From the NCBI GenBank assembly GCA_963924555.1, contig OZ004593.1, forward strand, positions 4,398,480 to 4,462,479: DNA of 64,000 bases, in the 5' to 3' direction. The notes beneath the pieces are model-generated. The model was given only the letters and a program-made list of their open reading frames with translations. It was not told the origin of the DNA and ran no database searches. Positions within the stretch are counted from its first letter, which is position 1, and each line of letters begins with the position of its first letter. This DNA is from Crambe crambe (taxonomy: Eukaryota > Porifera > Demospongiae > Poecilosclerida > Crambeidae). Position numbers and translations under genes: made by a program. Shown here in pieces: positions 9,914-21,041 of this stretch.

Positions 9914-11600
9914 ATCATGATAATTATATAGAATCATGATATATAGAATTCATCACTTTAGCTAGTCACTCATTTGTTTTTGTGGCATCATTAATTTTAA
10001 AATAAAGGTGGCAACAAAAAGAAAAAAAAAAGGTTACCACTATCAAGTGGTTGTTATACAATAATTATTTCAGGCTGTCCTTAAGGATGTTTTTGATGCT
10101 GAGTATTATCTAAAAGAAGCACAGTATGGAGTGACTTAAACATGGAAGTGAAGAAGAGATTAAGATCAGTAACAAATTCATTGAATGCTTGCAACCTGAT
10201 TGGTTTAACCAATGATTGGTTTAACTTTTTTAAGTTTAGCATATTATTTTTAAAAATGAAAATATCAAAAAAATGAATTAAAGTTATAAATAAAATCTGT
10301 TAAATATAATGATAAAAGTTATCACTAGCTATCAATGAAAAATATCACGGCAATCCTTGCCATTACAATAATAATCATTGGTAAACAAAATAACTTGATA
10401 TCAAAGGACATAGATTATACAGAGCAGTTAAGACAACATAGTACGAATAGTTGAGAAAGAGCACAGAATGACGGTAGGTATATTCTATGGGAACACCTAC
10501 AAGGTTTCTATCACCAAGACAAAGGTACACGATTGACAATGGTACCGAAATTGAAGTATTTAGAGGAAGGAAATTCAGGGTTGGCACAGAATGAGTTAGC
10601 AGTATAGGAATGTGGCTTACAAAGCAAAATGAGTACCCTTCCCAACATTAATTCAATCAAGCATGGCTGGCTGGAAAGTCCAGCCTGTGAAAAGAAAAGA
10701 GGCCTAAATTCCTTGAGATTGGAATTAGTGAGAGTGTCAAGGCAGAAAGAGGCCATGTGGTTGAAATATGATAAGTCATAAACCAGCTGAAGAAAGGAGA
10801 GGAGTAGGTGAAACCCTCCTAAAACAGGAAAACATGGAAAATGCTCTCAAGAAAATGAGGGCGAAAATAATGAGGAAGCTGGCAGCTCCAGGGTCACCTT
10901 TATAGTGAACTTTAGCCCCAAGCTCTTACAAATAATACATCGTAAAATTGAAGGTTACCTTCAAAGTCACCAATATCAACGATGAGCTTGACAAATGTGG
11001 TAAACATAAGAATCAAGTACAGGTCGGAGAAGATATTAACTAGTTAAAATATATTCGTTCATTTCCAGTTACATATTATCAAAAGCAGCTAAGGTTTTAT
11101 CTATGCCACCTATTCTTTATCTCTGGAGGTGCTACATTCTGAAAGTGGTCTCTGACCATCCTTATAAATTAAACTGGGGTACCCTGTAATAATCTTCTGC
11201 ATAAGGCATGGGATAACAGGAACATCAAGCTCTTGTTTTGGTTAATCACCACTGACTTTCCATTTTTGGAAGCCATTCTAGCTGCAAAAGATTGCACTCT
11301 CAACAATTTTGATAACAGCCCTATGCAGCTGTTTCATGTAATTGCCCAAGGCCCAATCAGAACTCTCTTTGATTATTGCATTGTTTCTTGAGTTACAATA
11401 CAAGGCATTTCCATCAACCAGCTAAATTAATGAGAATTGACATGGTCCCTGTAAACTTAGTGGAATCTACATCACAATGCACCAATTTACAAAATGGAGA
11501 CTTAAGAAACTGGGGTATACAAACAAGTAGTCTAGCTGCAATAATTAATTCTAGGTAGAAGTACTTCCCAGACACCTTTTTGACTTTGCCTTGCTTCCAG
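9914..11600. other. no supportable gene
   Basis: AT-rich sequence with two overlapping minus-strand frames (10375-10587 and 10511-10756) and one plus frame (11376-11558). None has a recognisable domain or conserved copy. No inverted repeat was noticed. Confidence 0.5.
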
Positions 11601-11903
11601 ATTCACACTGGATGAATGTGATGGATGTCAAACTAGCTTTGGATCCTGCACAAGATGGCTAAGGTCGTGGCCAAACAGATTCAGTCGACTATCAAGAAGA
11701 TGCATTCCTTAAAGGTCTAGGTGGATGGACAGATGTAATGCTGGAGGTCCATGATGGTGATACAATATCTTCACTTGCCTGTGAGCTGGAGGCCAAGAGC
11801 TATGCCATCAACTCAGCATTTCCAAAGGTGACTGTCAAAGGCAAAGAGCTATTGTATGACAGCCTCTTCTCCAAAGTGAACCGAAAAAGCACCTACAAGT
11901 TTG
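11601..11903 (+). pseudogene. exon-like open segment with one in-frame stop
   Basis: The segment has a clear acceptor (TTGCTTCCAG) and donor (GTAAGC), giving a 303-nt exon, divisible by three, that enters and leaves in the same phase. It reads through DAFLKGLGGWTDVMLEVHDG, SLACELEAKSYAINSAFP and KGKELLYDSLFSKVNRKST with a single TAA near 11,660. The amino-acid mix is that of an ordinary folded protein, unlike the low-complexity frames around it. I do not recognise the family. It sits directly upstream of interspersed repeat copy B. Confidence 0.4.
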
Positions 11904-11954
11904 GTAAGCAATGTACTCGGTTAAGCTCTTTGAATTTAGTTCTTATTCCTTTCT

Positions 11955-13190
11955 AAAGGTGACAAAGTTTGCAGGGATAGCACTTTTACAAACACCCAAT
12001 TCAAAAGGGAGACAAAAATTTTGGTATTAAAGCAAATACTTAGTTTTCAAGGTGGATACCTGTTTGAGAGGTTTAGACAGATTTTAAAGATAAAATAAAC
12101 AAATAATAATATTGAGATTAACTACTGGGAAAGAATTGACTGACATAATAGTTTAATAGTTAGCTAATATCCAACTTCCTGCAGTCCACACAGTGGCAGT
12201 TAGGAAATGAACGTGAGAAGATTTTAGCTCAACACAAGATAGAAAGTACAAACAAATGGGATTGATCAACTAAAGAAACTTCTAATCAGAAAATGAATAA
12301 ATAGAATTAAATAAAATCCAGAGAGAATATTCATGCCACAAATAAATCATGATTAAAATAAAATTTAGGATGCCACACACAAATAAAATAAAATAAAATG
12401 ATTAACTATAATGACAGCAAAACTGCATTTCTTGTAATTGCTCAGTAGCGGTCCCTTGATAGTAATCTAAATCTCCTTTAAGCTGTATGTTATAAAACAT
12501 GACCTATCCAAAGATGAGGGACATCAGGAACCAGTGCTACTAAAGAGACATTCAAACTGGTATTAGTCATGAGTTTAAATATACACTGCATGGAAAGTGA
12601 TCTAGTCCTGAAGCACTGGCTGGACAAAAAAGATATCACTTTTATCCCATTTCACTTGTAAAAGGCTAGATATAGAAAATTGAAATTCAAACCTTGGGAT
12701 AATTACTAGGCGTAATCAGCTGCATTTATCGAGAGTCCCACCATGTAACACAGCAATATAATATCGAAAGAGATATCCAGTTTCTTATTCCAACAAGCAT
12801 TTCAACTTAAAGCTGCAAAATTTTTGTATTATATATACGACTATATTATGTGTACATTGTCTCCCGATGAGCCTGGTCAAAAAGAATAACAACAAAACAA
12901 CAACAACAAAAAAGAGACAACAAATGAAACAAAAGATCCCTTTGTCATGAACAAAAAAGTATGAAGCAGTCATGAAAAGAATTAGAGCTCTAAGTGCACC
13001 AGAACTCCTTGTATGAACAATGCAGAAATATCAAAATGTAACAAAAAACAAAACAAAAAAAAAAAAACAAACAAAAAAACAACAACAATAACAAAAAATA
13101 CAAAGAAACAATAAATTGAAAAATGATAAATCTTTAAAAAAAAGTATTATGGATTAACTCTCAAACAGGAAATCATGTGAAAACATAAGT
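11955..13190 (+). repeat. interspersed repeat, copy B (partner 3170-4480)
   Basis: Contains the same ordered blocks as copy A in the same orientation, including AAACATGACCTATCCAAAGA, GAGGGACATCAGGAACCAGT and TTCTTATTCCAACA. A-rich simple sequence in the last third (CAAAA/CAA runs, 13,035-13,100) differs in length between copies. No coding capacity is conserved. Confidence 0.75.
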
Positions 13191-13999
13191 ACTTACCATG
13201 AACACCAATTTAAGCATCAAATTGGCTGTGAAGGCTACAGTGAGTACAAGACTTAAAATCTTTAACCAGGAATCTGTTCAAAATTTTTAACCTTGTTACC
13301 AGTAATGATGCAATCTCTCTACTAATTAGAATATACTCCTCACAGTTTACAGCAGAAACAGAAGAAATCTGATTAGTACTACAAGTACTAAGAACTCAAG
13401 TGTTTGTATTTATATCTTCTTTATTGCCAATAAAGATCCCTTATTGTGACGGAGGCTCCCTGTGTAATGAATACAACAGGGAACACTAGCAAGATAATTA
13501 TCACCCACTCACAAGTAATAGTTGTATCAAACACAGCAGTAATCATGTTCAAAACCTCATTTCCTAATATAAACATTTCTTGTTCAACTGCCCTTGGTTC
13601 CTATTATGGTGATCCCTTGAGTCATTCAGAAAATGATCAGAAACTTTTGATCATCTAGTTCATAAATAATTTAACAGTTGACATGCTTCGATTGTTGAAG
13701 TTAATGAGCGTAGGCGACATGCTTACCTCACCACAGTAACTCATGATGTCAGAAAACAAAAACCCACGTAATCAAGTCAGGTTTCTGCCGCACTTTATCC
13801 TGGAGTGACTAGAGTCCTGTTGTCTGGCTCTGTTGGATTGTCGACATATATTGATATTCAACTTACTAGTTGCATTTTTCGAACTCCAGGGCAAGGCCTA
13901 AACCTAGGCCTAATACGCCCTGCCCTTGCAAGGCTTATGCTCTTTTAGTTTTCTACTATCTTAAACCAGCTATTTCATGTAGGAGTCTCCATTTCAAGC
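13191..13999. other. no supportable gene
   Basis: Ordinary AT-rich sequence. A 70-codon plus frame (13,446-13,658) has no motif or copy. The segment GAG..CTAGAGTCCTGTTGTC near 13,805 recurs near 14,362 and may mark the outer part of the foldback described next. Confidence 0.4.
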
Positions 14000-14372
14000 C
14001 AGTCCCATCCACCACCACTAGCCCCAAACCAAATTCTGATGGGACTAGGAAAGAAGTCCTATTGAATTGAATATGTCTATGTAACTGAGGTGAGTAGGGT
14101 TGGCACCGTTCACATGCAAAGTGAATCCAGGTCAAATCCAGGTTAGAACCCCCCCGTGTAAACAGGGATGGAGATTTATTACTCAAGCTGTCCAACTTGT
14201 GGTTGGCACCGTTCACATGCGAAGTGAATTCGGGTTGAAATCCCAATGTAAACGGGATGGAGATTTGTTACTCAAGTTATCCAACTCACCTCGGTCACAT
14301 AGACATTCAATTTAATAGTTCTGAGTCCCATCAGGACTTGGTTTGGTTCCACGGGTGGGGCTAGCTTGAGTC
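14000..14372. mobile_element. foldback element with two tandem units in its centre
   Basis: The outer arms pair: CTAGCCCCAAACC...CTGATGGGACT (14,018-14,046) is complementary to AGTCCCATCAGGACTTGG...GGGGCTAG (14,324-14,362), and CTATGTAACTGAGGTGAG (14,075-14,092) pairs with CTCACCTCGGTCACATAG (14,285-14,302). Between them lie two direct units of about 95 bp, each starting GGTTGGCACCGTTCACATGC and ending ATGGAGATTT-TTACTCAAG. No coding capacity. A MITE-like element with an internal duplication is the likeliest reading. Confidence 0.65.
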
Positions 14373-15405
14373 CTGTTGTCCACACTCTGTGGACATACAC
14401 AAGCAAACGTACCAGCAGGCGTCCAGCCCCAAACACTGGACACTATCACGGCTATATTTGGGTCTGGACTCCATCTTGTTGGGAAATCCTGTTTTCAGTG
14501 GTACATGCTCTACTGTTTGGTCAATGAACAAGTGTCACGTGGACCTGACCGTCTTGGCAACAGTGGCTGTCCTGAGGTAATCATTCGTCAAATTGGAACT
14601 GCCCCAATCACCATACTCATTCAGTTGGCACATTGTTGTCAAAAAGTCGAAAGTTGATTTTCAATTAAAAGATCCTTAGGTAGTTACATCTATTTATTAG
14701 CTATTGAATGTAGCAGAGTCTACTCACACTTCAACCACCAGATACCTCAACACACCTACAGGTCCATCCAGACGCTGTCACAAGACATCCAGCCCAATAG
14801 AAAAACAATCCCTCAACGACAAAAGAAACAACCATGACCCTACACAATCAAGATCAAGAAGACCACATCCACCAGGAGAGGTCCGTGCGATAGCCGACCA
14901 ATCAGACACACTAATAATATTATCCAGCTCTTATAATTTAAATGTCATATCACCATAGCAGCCCTCAGTTCTGGATCAAGTACGCTGTAGAGGTGTGTGT
15001 GTGCATTATACAGTACAGAAAGAGAATTCATGTACTTGCACATGATGGAGTTGAATTACGCATGCCCTAACCCTAGCCACATGGGTGTTAAGATTAATTG
15101 TGTCCACTATTCCTGTTCTTTAGTATAATGGCACAGAAACATACATGCAGTCCATGTGCTCTATGTTAACAGGAGAGTAAACGACTCCACTCTGCCAATC
15201 CAATTACAATCAAGTGTATAATAGTCTTCATGGTCCTGTCAATTGTGATTCTTGTAAATCAAAGCCTAAAAAAGTAGGTCAATACTACAGGCACTGTTCA
15301 GCACCAGAATTAATTAATACTTATCTTGCATTAATACACCTTTGACAAAGTCAGCCTTGAAGGCTGGTTGCCAAAAGGACACATACGTATCAAACACACA
15401 CATGC
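14373..15405. other. no supportable gene
   Basis: Overlapping plus frames of 93 and 63 codons (14,376-14,657) and one of 84 codons (14,704-14,958) lack recognisable motifs. The second half is AT-rich with no repeats seen. Confidence 0.4.
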
Positions 15406-15886
15406 ATGCAGTATTCTAGCGAGAGCTCTAGTGGGAGTGATGAGCCTATATTTAGCAGCAGTAGGATTATACATGATTGCGTAATCCTGTTATATATATA
15501 TTATGCATGCATGATTTTGGAGGTTAACAATTACGAGACCAATTTTTCTGATGAAAAAGATGGTGAGATTGAGAATGACATACACTTGGTAAGAAATAAG
15601 AATTCAATTACCAGTTGGTTCATGTATATCTCTTGATCTGATACCCATGTACGGTGTAAATGAGAAGGACTGCCCTGTTGCACTATTCAAGAAATACATA
15701 AGCCTCCGTCCATCTCATACGAAAAATCCTGAATCTCCCTTTTATCTGCTGGATCCTTCCCAGGTCTTTATCTTAGAAGAGATTCGGTCCTTAATGACCT
15801 TATCCAGTTATGGGACTCTGGTTGGAGCAAACTTGGGTACACCGTACCTTTCTCTCCACTTCTGGGGTTGCTCATGCACTGCGTGA
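15406..15886 (+). pseudogene. tyrosine-recombinase-like (Crypton/DUF3504 type) fragment
   Basis: The frame at 15,647-15,886 contains DCPVALFKKYISLRP and SPFYLLDPSQ. The pattern 'CPV..F.KY...R' followed by an aromatic-rich FYL motif is typical of the stretch before the catalytic core in Crypton-derived recombinases and related DUF3504 proteins. Upstream (15,406-15,636) a separate frame has a Ser-rich YSSESSSGSDEP start and an acidic FSDEKDGEIEND segment, possibly an exon of the same relic. The catalytic R-H-R-Y residues are not visible. Tentative. Confidence 0.35.
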
Positions 15887-16469
15887 AGGTATCCTGAAGG
15901 AATTTCTTGGTGTTCTCTGACACCGTTATACCCCAGCTTCTTGCTCATCCTCATTGTCCCACAGGAGGGGTGCCTCATAGTCCATCTTCTCGTTCAGGTT
16001 GGTTGTCAGGACGGTTTGGGGAATAGGTGGATACATTTCGTTCTATGGTTTACACAACTGTGAAAGTAGCAATTTCTTTGGTCTTTGCGCTTCATGATAA
16101 AAAATGTTTGAATTAAATTGGTTAAGCTCAAAATTAGTTTGAGGACATAGTTTGATCTCAAACAATGAAGAAGCAGTGGTTTCTGGAAGGGTATCAGCTT
16201 GTATTCATGAAGTTTCGTTACCTTAGGAATGTGACAGCCAACTCTCCTGATAAATTCTAGCCATTTCAAGTGGTCTGGAATTCTTGGTGAGGGTGTATTT
16301 AATCATTACAGGTGCACATGGATTATAACGGAGCCAAGCAGTTCAACCAATTATTAAAATGCTGCCAATGAGTGACTATGGTTGGTACCAAAAGGATGGG
16401 CAACTAAAAGTTAAATGGGACACATGAGAATATTGACAAAATTGAGCAGCACATAGCTTACTAAGGTGC
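15887..16469. other. no supportable gene
   Basis: An 87-codon minus frame (16,006-16,269) has no recognisable domain or second copy. Nothing else was seen. Confidence 0.4.
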
Positions 16470-16815
16470 AGGTGAACACAATCGATCAGAAGAAGAAAGT
16501 GAACTGCACAAAGAAACATTGGATGAAGGTAAAGATGATGAACATGATATGGAAAAGCATAATGAAAGCGTAGTTGATGGATGATGTTTTTGGCACTGAA
16601 ATTGCAATGTCAGATGAAAGTGGTTGGGAAGTCATTGGGGAGAGTGTAGAGATCAAGTGGGATGATGCAGAATCTACAGGCACAATACTGAAAATGAGAC
16701 TGACTCTGATCCAGAACCAGTGGAAGATGATGAGCCAGAAGAGGAGAGATACTCGGATCTTCTATGTCTTGCAAGATATCTATAATGCACAATTGCAACC
16801 TAATATCATTTTCTG
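16470..16815 (+). pseudogene. acidic ORF relic, unknown
   Basis: Alternating frames encode acidic stretches: EHNRSEEESELHKETLDEG, then after a shift ENETDSDPEPVEDDEPEEER. The switching between frames while the acidic character persists suggests a decayed coding sequence rather than chance. The product is unknown. Confidence 0.25.
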
Positions 16816-16924
16816 ACTATTAAAAGGTTCATGACGAGGAAACACTAGTAGCATTGCATTGATTATTGATTTCTTTTATGTATTACAATTGCAACCTAAC
16901 ACTAACTTTAATGCAAAATCGTTT

Positions 16925-17100
16925 GATGAGTGATTGTTTTGAAGGGAAACTGTGGATATAACGATGGTAAAAGCACATTGTGTGGTTATAACTGCACGAG
17001 TTGATATAAATTTCATTGTCGTATGTGAAGGGATCATGGAGTTACAGCCATCAAAGAAGATGAATCTGATGAACGAATCATAGATTTAGGCGGTGGCTGG
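16925..17100 (+). repeat. dispersed repeat (partner 34835-34960)
   Basis: Blocks TCGTTTGAT-GAGTGATT, AAGGGAAACTGTGGAT, TTGTCGTATGTGAA, AAGAAGATGAATCTGATGA and TTTAG-CGGCGGCT recur in order at 34.84-34.96 kb, with extra sequence in this copy. No family recognised. Confidence 0.65.
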
Positions 17101-17267
17101 TGCCGATCGTTGACGCTGTTCTGGAGGAGTTTGAGCTGTCATATCATCTTCTGCATTGTTTTCCAGATGTAAGAAGTTTAGTTGAGCCTGTACCAAGAAT
17201 AGAAGAGATACAGAGAGTCCAGTTTGTATTGTTCTAATGAGAGAAGCCACACCCATCTTGTACTAAC

Positions 17268-17300
17268 CCTACATAGAGAGTGCTACCACACTCTCTGATA
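17268..17300. repeat. short perfect hairpin motif (sister at 24285-24320, opposite orientation)
   Basis: AGAGAGTG-CTACCA-CACTCTCT forms an 8-bp stem. The reverse complement, with flanks (TATCAGAGAGTG...CACTCTCTATGTAGGG), occurs at 24,285-24,320. Conservation of the flanks as well as the stem suggests the end or core of a small dispersed element. Confidence 0.5.
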
Positions 17301-17610
17301 AAGCAAATATACATGTACCCTCTACAGGAATTGATACTTGGAAAGCAGGGAATACAGCAATCATTTAACACAGAGTGGAACCAAAAGTGGGTACCTGCTA
17401 TTATTGATTATAGTAAAGGTACCAAGAGAAAGAATATTAAAGGTATGGTGAAAGACATGGAAAAAAGTCAGTTTTGTATGTGTACACTTATAAAGCATAG
17501 CTAAATTTTGTGTTAAGTCCATGTTCATAGGCGTGGAACACAGAGGCACTTCCCCTAAAAGCAATCACTTGTGATGCCTCTGAATATGAATGATTTACCA
17601 CCTTATGTTA

Positions 17611-17822
17611 ATGGTCAGGGTTTCATCTAAGGAGGGGGGGGGGGGCGCAGGGGAAGCTTCCCCTCCAAGATATTCAATTTCTGGACAACAAATACTCCAA
17701 GTATTATTTTAGGATTTAAGCATTTTTGGCTTTGCTCGCACCTCCCCCTTACCATGGCTTTATGGCCACACGTTCCATAACCTTCCCCTCCAAGGTGAAA
17801 TTCCTAGATGAAACCCTGCCAT
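17611..17822. mobile_element. MITE-like element
   Basis: The terminal inverted repeats ATGGTCAGGGTTTCATCTAA and its complement TAGATGAAACCCTGCCAT bound about 212 bp without coding capacity. It contains a run of about 12 G and a short internal inverted AGGGGAAGCTTCCCCT. Target-site duplications are not obvious. Confidence 0.65.
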
Positions 17823-18909
17823 AGGTGTCCCTACTCCTGTGGACAGCCTTCCTTCAGTGGTAACAGCTCTTATTCCTACAGCCAGCCTTCTTCCAGGGGT
17901 AACTGCTCCTTCAGTGGTAAGGCCCCTACTTCTGCCGCTAGCCTTCCTTCACCTGTTTCCACACTTCTTCCGGTGATTCCCAACATTCCATTATCAGTCA
18001 TTAGCCAACTCTCCCCTATCTGATTTGAAGATCATTCTTAACTGCACTCCAAGCAGAAAGAAAGGTGATCACGAAAAGGATGGTGGTAGATATCCAGACA
18101 AGTAAGATGGGTTGTCACACAAGACTGAATCGCACATGATGGAGGACATGGGATGAGGTTGAACACACTGAACTGAGGTAACATGCCATCTTCGCTATGA
18201 ATATGATGCTACTACCATTGCAGTATATCAATGTTGTCCATATACTTCTGTTCAAGTGCTGTTCTGCAACCTATGTAGCTATTCTGTTGTGAGTGTCTAA
18301 AGAAATGGCAGCTCCAAGCCTGTTAAGAAATCTTAATCAATTCACTAGATCCACCTAAGCACACCATTGCATCTGTCGGCAAATACTGCATGGGCATGTA
18401 ACATCTGCAATTCAGGGTGTAAAATAATGAGTTGAACTCCCTCTGCTCCTCACAGGTGTAGTCAAAACTTCAAGACACTTCATCAAAAGAGGGTCAATGT
18501 CAAAAAGTCTGATAGTGAGTGTTACACAATATGAGAATTTTGCTAATAAGTGTTTTAGTGAGTTCCAAGTACATTTTGGCCACTGCGAAAGAACTGGCCC
18601 TTTCTTTATAGTGTGGAGCAATCAGATTGCTTGTATGTTTAACCAATAAAAGTTATACAAGCACTACTTTTCTAACTTTCTCCAAACTGGCTGATTCATA
18701 CAGCTTGAACTTTTAAAGGTCACGTGATTTGACCTCATGTAGCTAGCATCTGTAAAGATAAAAGATTATTTGTAAGAACTTCAATCCAAGCTGAAATGCA
18801 CTTGGAAAACAGGCTGTCAGATTTCGAAGTTAATGGCTATTTGAAGTGTGGCAATTAGGAAGCTCGGCTGTACCTGGAACACAAATCAGAAGGTTAGCTC
18901 ACTAATAAC
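17823..18909. other. no supportable gene
   Basis: A 71-codon Ser/Pro-rich frame overlaps the right end of the MITE (17,808-18,023). Another frame of the same segment is Pro/Val/Leu-rich. Neither is recognisable. The remainder shows nothing. Confidence 0.35.
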
Positions 18910-19300
18910 TTGTTTGTAAACCAAGTTTGCAACATCTTTGAGAGAAAGTATCCTGACAATGGACCATCACATTGCAAAAAACCCGTTAACTGCCTGAATC
19001 CAGAGAAAATGAACATTTCATATGGTGGGAAGCAACTATTCATGAGGGACACAGAGTGGAATGGAAGATGGATCGCAGAAAGGAATGAAAGCAGAGGAGT
19101 GAATACAGCAAAGATAAAAGCAGATGAGATGCATGAGGAATTGAAGAAGTTCGATTATTTTAGTGGTGATGGAATACCTATTGTGGAAGTTGTTTTGGAG
19201 AGGAGGTACATGTGTTTGTTTATTCCCAAGTTTCACTGCGAGTAAAACCCCATAGAGCGTTGCTGATGCCATTCCAAACGATTCACTCGGGCAGAGAGGG
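18910..19300 (+). pseudogene. DDE transposase relic, C-terminal part, copy 2
   Basis: A 111-codon open frame (18,910-19,245) contains NISYGGKQLFMRDTEWNGRW, ELKKFDYFSGDGIP and LFIPKFHCE. After a frame-breaking stop the motif NPIERCW-like HSKRFT follows. The PKFHCE/NPIER ending carries the last acidic catalytic residue of this transposase family and complements the central part seen at 6109. It is less decayed than the copy at 8565. A second frame (19,212-19,439) continues into an acidic/basic tail of unknown origin. Confidence 0.6.
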
Positions 19301-19877
19301 ACATACATGTAACACTGCAGATATACCAAAGTTAGGGAATATAAATCATATCGTAGAGTACATACTTCACAAAGATAAACTTAATGTAACATTAAAACAA
19401 ATCTTTGCAGAGTTAGAGGAAGGGAGGAAGGGGCTGTAAAATAGCAAGCTATAATAGACTATGAAACAATACACCAAAATGACAGACTATAGCATTTGTG
19501 TTTAGATGGAAGAGATAAAAGTAAAGTTGAATCAGAAGAAAAAGAGTTTCGTTCGTTGTTAGAATGTATAATTATTGGACTTAGCTACATTTCATTTCAA
19601 GAGCTCTGAGATAAAGAAGAAAGGGTCACTTGATTTGGGTGATATTAAAGTACACCGCCACAAGAACCTACGAGGACTAAGTATGTGGTCATAATGATAC
19701 ACTGGATAGTGATGAGGGTTCAATTGCTCATACAATGCTTCTCCTGTTAACTGGTCTGCCTGGAAAGAGAGGACGTGGCACACCATCTGACTGATAGAGG
19801 AGCTAATGTAAAAGCCTGTGCACAAAATGAATTTCATACCCATTAACCGAGTAATATGACTTAAATTATAGAACTTG

Positions 19878-19909
19878 ATGTGTGTGTGTGTGTGTGTGTG
19901 TGGGGGGGG
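19878..19909. repeat. TG microsatellite with G run
   Basis: About twelve TG dinucleotides followed by eight G. The antisense frame through it is a His-Thr low-complexity shadow. Confidence 0.95.
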
Positions 19910-20122
19910 CCTAAGGGTCAAGCGACATCAAGGCCTCCAGCTTAATTTGAGCCATACGTTTCAATCTGCCTTCGGCAGAGGAGCATCATCCCAAGGGGTG
20001 GCCCCCTTTCAAGGTCAAGGTGTGTGCGTGTGTTACCTATGATAGGCAGTTCCAGAGTGAGGGAAAGACCTGTCATGAACCACCACCTCTACAATGAGCT
20101 TGAAGGATAATGAGCTTGAAGG

Positions 20123-20466
20123 GAATTAGTCATATAAATAGCTATTTCTCTGACAATCTTATGTATCCACATTTCATATAATTATCTTTGAAATAGACAA
20201 CAACAGCAAAATATGTATAATATCTGAAAAAATATATAGAATGGTTAGCATCTTGGATTAGCGCTGCTGTAGTGTACCTGGGAAGGGGAAAAAATGCATG
20301 CACCAAATTTGCATTAAAAATAGCATGTTCATGTGATAGCGCAGATAATTTCTCATGATCCTTCACCATCATCTTGTGGATGAAGTTTGCGCAAATAGAC
20401 GTAAATGCGCATAGTTGTGCAAACGTTGCTAGCTTACGCGGTTGCTCACGTAATGTTTAACACGGG
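20123..20466 (+). repeat. dispersed repeat, copy 1 (partner 58464-58840)
   Basis: About 345 bp match 58,464-58,840 in the same orientation, from GAATTAGTCATA and TTTCTCTGACAATCTTATGT through AGCATCTTGGATTAG to TTTAACACGGG. The copy at 58 kb keeps more CpG (GCGCGGATGATTTTTCACG) where this one has TG or CA, consistent with methylation-linked decay here. Confidence 0.8.
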
Positions 20467-20660
20467 TGAGCATGATACATCAGTATTCCTGTGCCATAAT
20501 CATTATTCTTTGATGTATGCCAAGCTACATTCCAAGCAGACCTGTAGTTCATGTGGAGAGACAGGGAAGAGAGGGAAGTCTTTTATTGAAATTTCCTGCT
20601 TTAGTAATGATTATTTAAACCAGAATAATCCGAGATTGATCTTCTACTGTTGTTATCATA
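20467..20660 (+). pseudogene. zinc-binding-type exon fragment, transposon-associated
   Basis: Directly after the repeat, an open frame reads FLCHNHYSLMYAKL, then CSSCGETGKRGKSF and FYCCYHTVG, followed by a GTATAT donor-like site. The order CxxH, C-x2-C, C-C-Y looks like a cysteine/histidine zinc-binding module that I associate with multi-copy uncharacterised cnidarian and sponge proteins. Gene context is lost, so function is unknown. Confidence 0.3.
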
Positions 20661-20799
20661 CTGTAGGTATATCTGTGATGTCGAGTATCCACAACTTCCC
20701 CAAATCTTTGAAGTGGTGAATGTCATACCACTGGTCTGATGGCTCCAATCAGGCTTTGAAGCAAGAATCGTTTGTCATGGTGTCCAATTTCATCATTTG

Positions 20800-20930
20800 A
20801 ATGCAGGTTACCCGGGAGCAGGAAGAGGTGGAAGAAGAGGGATGGAAAGGGGAAGAGGTGGAGGGGTGGTAGGAGCTGAAATTGGTACAAAAGGAAGCAG
20901 AAAGGGGAAGAGGAGAGGTGACAAGTAGGT
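20800..20930 (+). repeat. RG-rich low-complexity segment, copy 2
   Basis: Plus frame GYPGAGRGGRRGMERGRGGG runs to a TAG near 20,927. The peptide block MERGRGGGV recurs in the copy at 25.4 kb. RGG-type repeats bind RNA in many proteins, but here only a short fragment is present. Confidence 0.5.
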
Positions 20931-20962
20931 TTATGATAATTGTACTTTTTATATTTGTAACA

Positions 20963-21041
20963 GAATGAAGATGTGAATGTGCCAGAGCCAATGAAAATGT
21001 GAATGTACCAGAGCCAATGAAGATGTGAATGTGCCAGAGCC
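20963..21041. repeat. tandem repeat, about 27 bp x 3
   Basis: Three near-identical units of AGATGTGAATGTGCCAGAGC plus CAATGA. Adjacent antisense frames derive from it and are not called. Confidence 0.9.
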
